A stretch of DNA of 8,271 nucleotides from Acidocella sp. (GTDB lineage Bacteria > Pseudomonadota > Alphaproteobacteria > Acetobacterales > Acetobacteraceae). Position 1 is the stretch's first letter. Every line of letters begins with the position of its first letter. The stretch spans positions 1 to 8,271 of the forward strand of contig JAQUAC010000010.1 in NCBI GenBank assembly GCA_028687415.1, read 5' to 3'. A program made the translations under genes and the position numbers. The notes beneath the pieces were generated by a model, which was not told where the DNA came from, searched no databases, and saw nothing but the letters and a program-made list of their open reading frames with translations. Positions 5,737 to 8,271 of this stretch are shown one piece after another.

Positions 5737-7083
5737 GCGGCACAGCAGCGCCGCGCAGCCCAGCTTGGCCACCGCCGCGCGGCTGGCATCGTCCGCTTTT
5801 ATGTTCGCCAACACCGCTCCCGGCGGCATCGCCATGCCGGGGCGCAACAGCTCTATCCGCATGTCATCCGGGGCCGCCGCGATAAACGGCCCCGGTATAC
5901 CCACGCCGTCATTACCAAAGGGCACCAGCACCAGCGCGCCCGGATACGCCGCCGCCGCCCGCGCCGCCAAGCCCTGGGGCTGCATGGTTGCGGGGGCAAA
6001 AATCAGCCCGGCGATAGCACAGCCCTGCACCGCCAGCATTACCCCCAGCAGCGGGCGGGGCAGCGCCGGGGCCAGCAGCAGCGCCATCCAGGGCATGGCG
6101 AAGGCCATGTAGCGGATCTCGATGGGCGTATTGTGGAACACCACCCCCAGCGCCAGCAGCCCGCACGGCGTGGCCAAAGCCAGCAGCGCGAACAACCCGG
6201 CCCGCGCATGGCGCCGCCGCGCCACGCAGGCCAACGCCGCCAGCGACAGCCCCAGCACGGCCAATGCCACCGGCACGCCAAACCGCCCGGCATAGACCGG
6301 CAGCCCGCCAAACATCGCCGCCCCGCCATCCTTGGCCAGCAGCATCACCGCATGGGGAAAAGAAAACACCGCGAACTGCCCCACCCGCGAGCCGCGCTGC
6401 GCCAGAAAGAACCAGGCATCCAACGGCAGAAACAGCGCAAACCCAGCCAGCGCCACGGGCAAAGCCCGCCAGCGCGCGCCCGCCAGCCAGAGCAGCGCCG
6501 CCGCCCCGGTGAACACCGCCAGATAATTCGTGAAACTCGCCGCCCCCAGCGCCACGCCCCCAGCCAGCGCCCAGCGCCATCCGCCCCGGCGAGTTGCCAA
6601 AAACAGCGCCAGAACCCCGGCCATATTCAGCATCTGCGCCAAAGCAAACCCGCGCGCCACGATGCCGGTATAGGCAAACCCGTAACTCAGCAGCGTCAGC
6701 CCCAGGGTGGGCAGCACCGGCACCTCAGCCGCCACCGCCAGCCTCGCCAGCAGCGCCAGCGTGCCCAGGCTGAACAGCACCGAGAGCCCCCGTGCCGCGA
6801 GCCATGAAGGCCCCGCGATTTGCCGCCACATCTCCAACGCCCAGAAATACAGCGGCGGATGCACATCCCCCGCGCGCAGATCCCGCGCGATCCGCCCAAA
6901 CCCCGCCCATCCGGCATAAAGCCCGCGCACGCTGCCAGCAGTGAACACACCCTGCGGCCAAGCGGGCCGGGCATGCCCGGCGGTCAGAAAGATCGAGTAA
7001 GCTTCATCATATTCCGGGGCGCGATGCTGTGCCGCGAGCAGCAGCAGCGCCGCCGCCGTGCAGAAAAACAGGCCAAGCCTCAC
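5701..7083 (-). CDS. Multi-span membrane glycosyltransferase, GT39/ArnT-like (GT-C fold)
   Basis: Probable inner-membrane enzyme that transfers a sugar from a polyprenyl-phosphate carrier to an acceptor on the outer face of the membrane. Sugar and acceptor cannot be read from sequence. The 460-residue product has an N-terminal helix (4-19) followed at once by the acidic PEYDEAYS (23-30), matching the catalytic Asp-Glu loop of GT-C enzymes. DVHPPLYFW (73-81) is the usual HPPLY motif after the first loop. VARGFALAQML (142-152) resembles the conserved ARxYAL helix, and IRYMAFAMPWMALLLA (323-338) the RY..P.P segment near the last helices. Around ten hydrophobic segments are visible. A roughly 90-residue soluble tail (366-460) has no family I recognise. 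Translation starts at GTG 7083-7081, 3 nt after the GFA-protein stop, with no Shine-Dalgarno, suggesting coupling to that gene. The 3' end overlaps the convergent DUF4149 gene by 36 nt. Confidence 0.8.
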   Translation of the reverse strand: MRLGLFFCTAAALLLLAAQHRAPEYDEAYSIFLTAGHARPAWPQGVFTAGSVRGLYAGWAGFGRIARDLRAGDVHPPLYFWALEMWRQIAGPSWLAARGLSVLFSLGTLALLARLAVAAEVPVLPTLGLTLLSYGFAYTGIVARGFALAQMLNMAGVLALFLATRRGGWRWALAGGVALGAASFTNYLAVFTGAAALLWLAGARWRALPVALAGFALFLPLDAWFFLAQRGSRVGQFAVFSFPHAVMLLAKDGGAAMFGGLPVYAGRFGVPVALAVLGLSLAALACVARRRHARAGLFALLALATPCGLLALGVVFHNTPIEIRYMAFAMPWMALLLAPALPRPLLGVMLAVQGCAIAGLIFAPATMQPQGLAARAAAAYPGALVLVPFGNDGVGIPGPFIAAAPDDMRIELLRPGMAMPPGAVLANIKADDASRAAVAKLGCAALLCRLPGAGGQADEQ

Positions 7084-7086
7084 GCG

Positions 7087-7503
7087 TTATTTTGGCGCCG
7101 GCGCGGGCTGTCCAGCCACCTGCGTCAGCGCCGGGTCAATGCACGCCCAGCGCGGCGCCGAGGCAACCCAGATCGCCATATCCGGTTTCACCATATTGGG
7201 GTCGTCCATGGTGCCGGTGCGCAGCACCAGGATATCCGGCCGCGCCTCTCCCTGACCGCTGACGGGCGTGCCGCAAGCGGGGCAGAAACGCCGGTGCATG
7301 ATGTTGCCGCTCTCGGCGGTGGAGACATAATCCCGCATTTCGCCGGTAAAGCTGACATCCGCGGCGCGGAACACCGCGTTTACCGAGGCGCTGCCCGCGG
7401 AAATATATTGGCAAACACGGCAATAACACAGGCGCGTGGCAATAGGCGCTGACGAAGCCCGGTAACGCACCGCACCGCAGAGGCAACCACCTGCAATATC
7501 CAT
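7087..7503 (-). CDS. GFA/CENP-V-type zinc-binding protein
   Basis: Member of the GFA family, named for glutathione-dependent formaldehyde-activating enzyme; most members have no proven activity, so formaldehyde handling should not be assumed. The 138-residue product carries the seven expected cysteines: C7 and C9 in GGCLCGAVRY (5-14), C26, C28 and C31 in CYCRVC, and C74 and C77 in FCPACGTPVS (73-82). In the family they hold two zinc ions. The late WVASAPRW (112-119) is also typical. Two starts compete. ATG 7512-7510 would overlap gpsA by 8 nt and abut AAGG with no spacing. ATG 7503-7501 has AAGGA 8 nt upstream, leaves 1 nt after the gpsA stop, and begins MDIAGGCLCG like other family members, so I chose it. 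The C-terminal tail after 120 is Pro/Ala-rich and probably disordered. No formaldehyde dehydrogenase gene is adjacent. Confidence 0.88.
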   Translation of the reverse strand: MDIAGGCLCGAVRYRASSAPIATRLCYCRVCQYISAGSASVNAVFRAADVSFTGEMRDYVSTAESGNIMHRRFCPACGTPVSGQGEARPDILVLRTGTMDDPNMVKPDMAIWVASAPRWACIDPALTQVAGQPAPAPK

Positions 7504-7504
7504 T

Positions 7505-8271
7505 TCATTCATCCTTGAGTGCGCGGCTCATCAGCGCCGCCATCGTCTGCCGCACATTCATTTCACCACCCAGCAATTTTGTCACGGCCCCGGTGATCGG
7601 CATGTCCACCCCCGCCGCCGCCGCCCGCGCCAGCAACGCCGGGGCGGTGGTCACGCCCTCCGTCACCGCGCTGCGCCCGGCCAGAATATGCGCCAGCGTC
7701 TCGCCCCGCCCCAGCGCCAGCCCCAGCGAGAAATTGCGGCTGCTCTCGCCCGTGCAGGTGAGCAGCAAATCACCCAGCCCGGAAAGCCCGGAAACCGTCT
7801 CCGCCTTGCCCCCCAGCGCCGCCGCCAGCCGCGCGATCTCCGCCAGCCCGCGGGTGATAAGCGCGGCCCGCGCGTTCTCCCCCAGCCCGGCGCCCATCAC
7901 CACGCCCGCCGCGATGGCGATCACGTTCTTCGCCGCCCCGCCCAAGGCCGCGCCCATAATGTCCGCGCTGCCATAGAGGCGTAGCGTGCCGGTCTTCAGC
8001 GCGCCCATCAGCACCGCCCGCAATGCCGCGTCCGGCGTGGCCAGCACGGCGGCGGCGGGCAGCCCGGCGGCAATCTCATGCGCGAAATTCGGCCCCGTCA
8101 GCATCGCGGCTGGGCGCCCAGCCACGACCTCGGGCGGTAGCAGTAAGCTCTCCCGCTCCAGCCCCTTGCAGCACAGCACCAGAGGCGCATCGCCTTGCGG
8201 CAGTTCCGGCAGAATGCCGCGCAGATGCTGCATCGGCACCGCCAACAGCAAAATCTCCGCGCCGGGCATCC
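7505..8271 (-). CDS. gpsA: Glycerol-3-phosphate dehydrogenase [NAD(P)+], N-terminus cut by the window edge
   Basis: Cytoplasmic enzyme that reduces dihydroxyacetone phosphate to sn-glycerol 3-phosphate, the backbone precursor of phospholipids. About 255 residues are visible; compared with E. coli (339), some 70-80 N-terminal residues, including the GxGxxG nucleotide-binding start, lie beyond the right edge. The visible part follows the family closely: ILLLAVPMQHL, then CCKGLE (conserved Lys), LTGPNFAHEIAAGLP, the catalytic-lysine helix GAALGGAAKNVIAIAAG, GLGENARAALITRGLAEI, GLSGLGDLLLTCTGESSRNF (substrate-binding Arg-Asn) and a helical C-terminus ending SRALKDE. The methionine at 8269 is internal, not the start. 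The stop codon sits 1 nt before the chosen start of the GFA-protein gene, which takes its Shine-Dalgarno from the last gpsA codons, so the two are very likely co-transcribed. Confidence 0.97.
   Translation of the reverse strand, partial: MPGAEILLLAVPMQHLRGILPELPQGDAPLVLCCKGLERESLLLPPEVVAGRPAAMLTGPNFAHEIAAGLPAAAVLATPDAALRAVLMGALKTGTLRLYGSADIMGAALGGAAKNVIAIAAGVVMGAGLGENARAALITRGLAEIARLAAALGGKAETVSGLSGLGDLLLTCTGESSRNFSLGLALGRGETLAHILAGRSAVTEGVTTAPALLARAAAAGVDMPITGAVTKLLGGEMNVRQTMAALMSRALKDE

Noticed and set aside
6133..6807. Plus-strand frame of 224 codons opposite the glycosyltransferase, very rich in Gln, Arg, Pro and His
   Set aside because: Composition is what the reverse complement of Ala/Leu/Gly-rich membrane helices gives; no independent coding evidence.

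Overview
This is an 8.3 kb piece of a GC-rich bacterial chromosome made up of densely packed housekeeping genes. Protein style points to an alphaproteobacterium, perhaps an acetic-acid-bacteria relative (Acetobacteraceae). The hints are the AhcY sequence, the Pgi wording, GC-rich codon use and an AT-rich gene-free spacer. The class is an inference from how the proteins read; the family is only a guess. I see no mobile element, CRISPR array, tRNA, rRNA, phage gene or sign of recent transfer.

Layout, left to right. A minus-strand block runs from 3418 down to 1: folB (dihydroneopterin aldolase), then a 211-nt AT-rich leader region, uvrC (excision nuclease subunit), a 91-nt gap, and pgi (glucose-6-phosphate isomerase, cut by the left edge). 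A plus-strand block runs from 3493 to 5736: a secreted PCu(A)C-type copper chaperone, ahcY (S-adenosylhomocysteine hydrolase) and a small four-helix membrane protein of DUF4149/TMEM205 type that starts one base after the ahcY stop. A second minus-strand block runs from 8271 down to 5701: gpsA (glycerol-3-phosphate dehydrogenase, cut by the right edge), a GFA/CENP-V-type zinc protein, and a multi-span GT39-like membrane glycosyltransferase. The spacings in this last block are 1 and 3 nt. Its last gene meets the plus-strand block tail to tail, with a 36-nt coding overlap.

Most genes work in unconnected central processes: glycolysis and gluconeogenesis, nucleotide excision repair, folate synthesis, methyl-cycle recycling and phospholipid precursor supply. 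The two tightly spaced pairs or trios (ahcY with the DUF4149 protein; gpsA, GFA protein and glycosyltransferase) are the places where gene order might say something about poorly known proteins. The most interesting non-coding stretch is the uvrC leader. It holds a perfect DnaA box touching the ribosome binding site, a degenerate second copy, a hairpin and a plausible promoter. I did not find convincing evidence of a new multi-gene system here.
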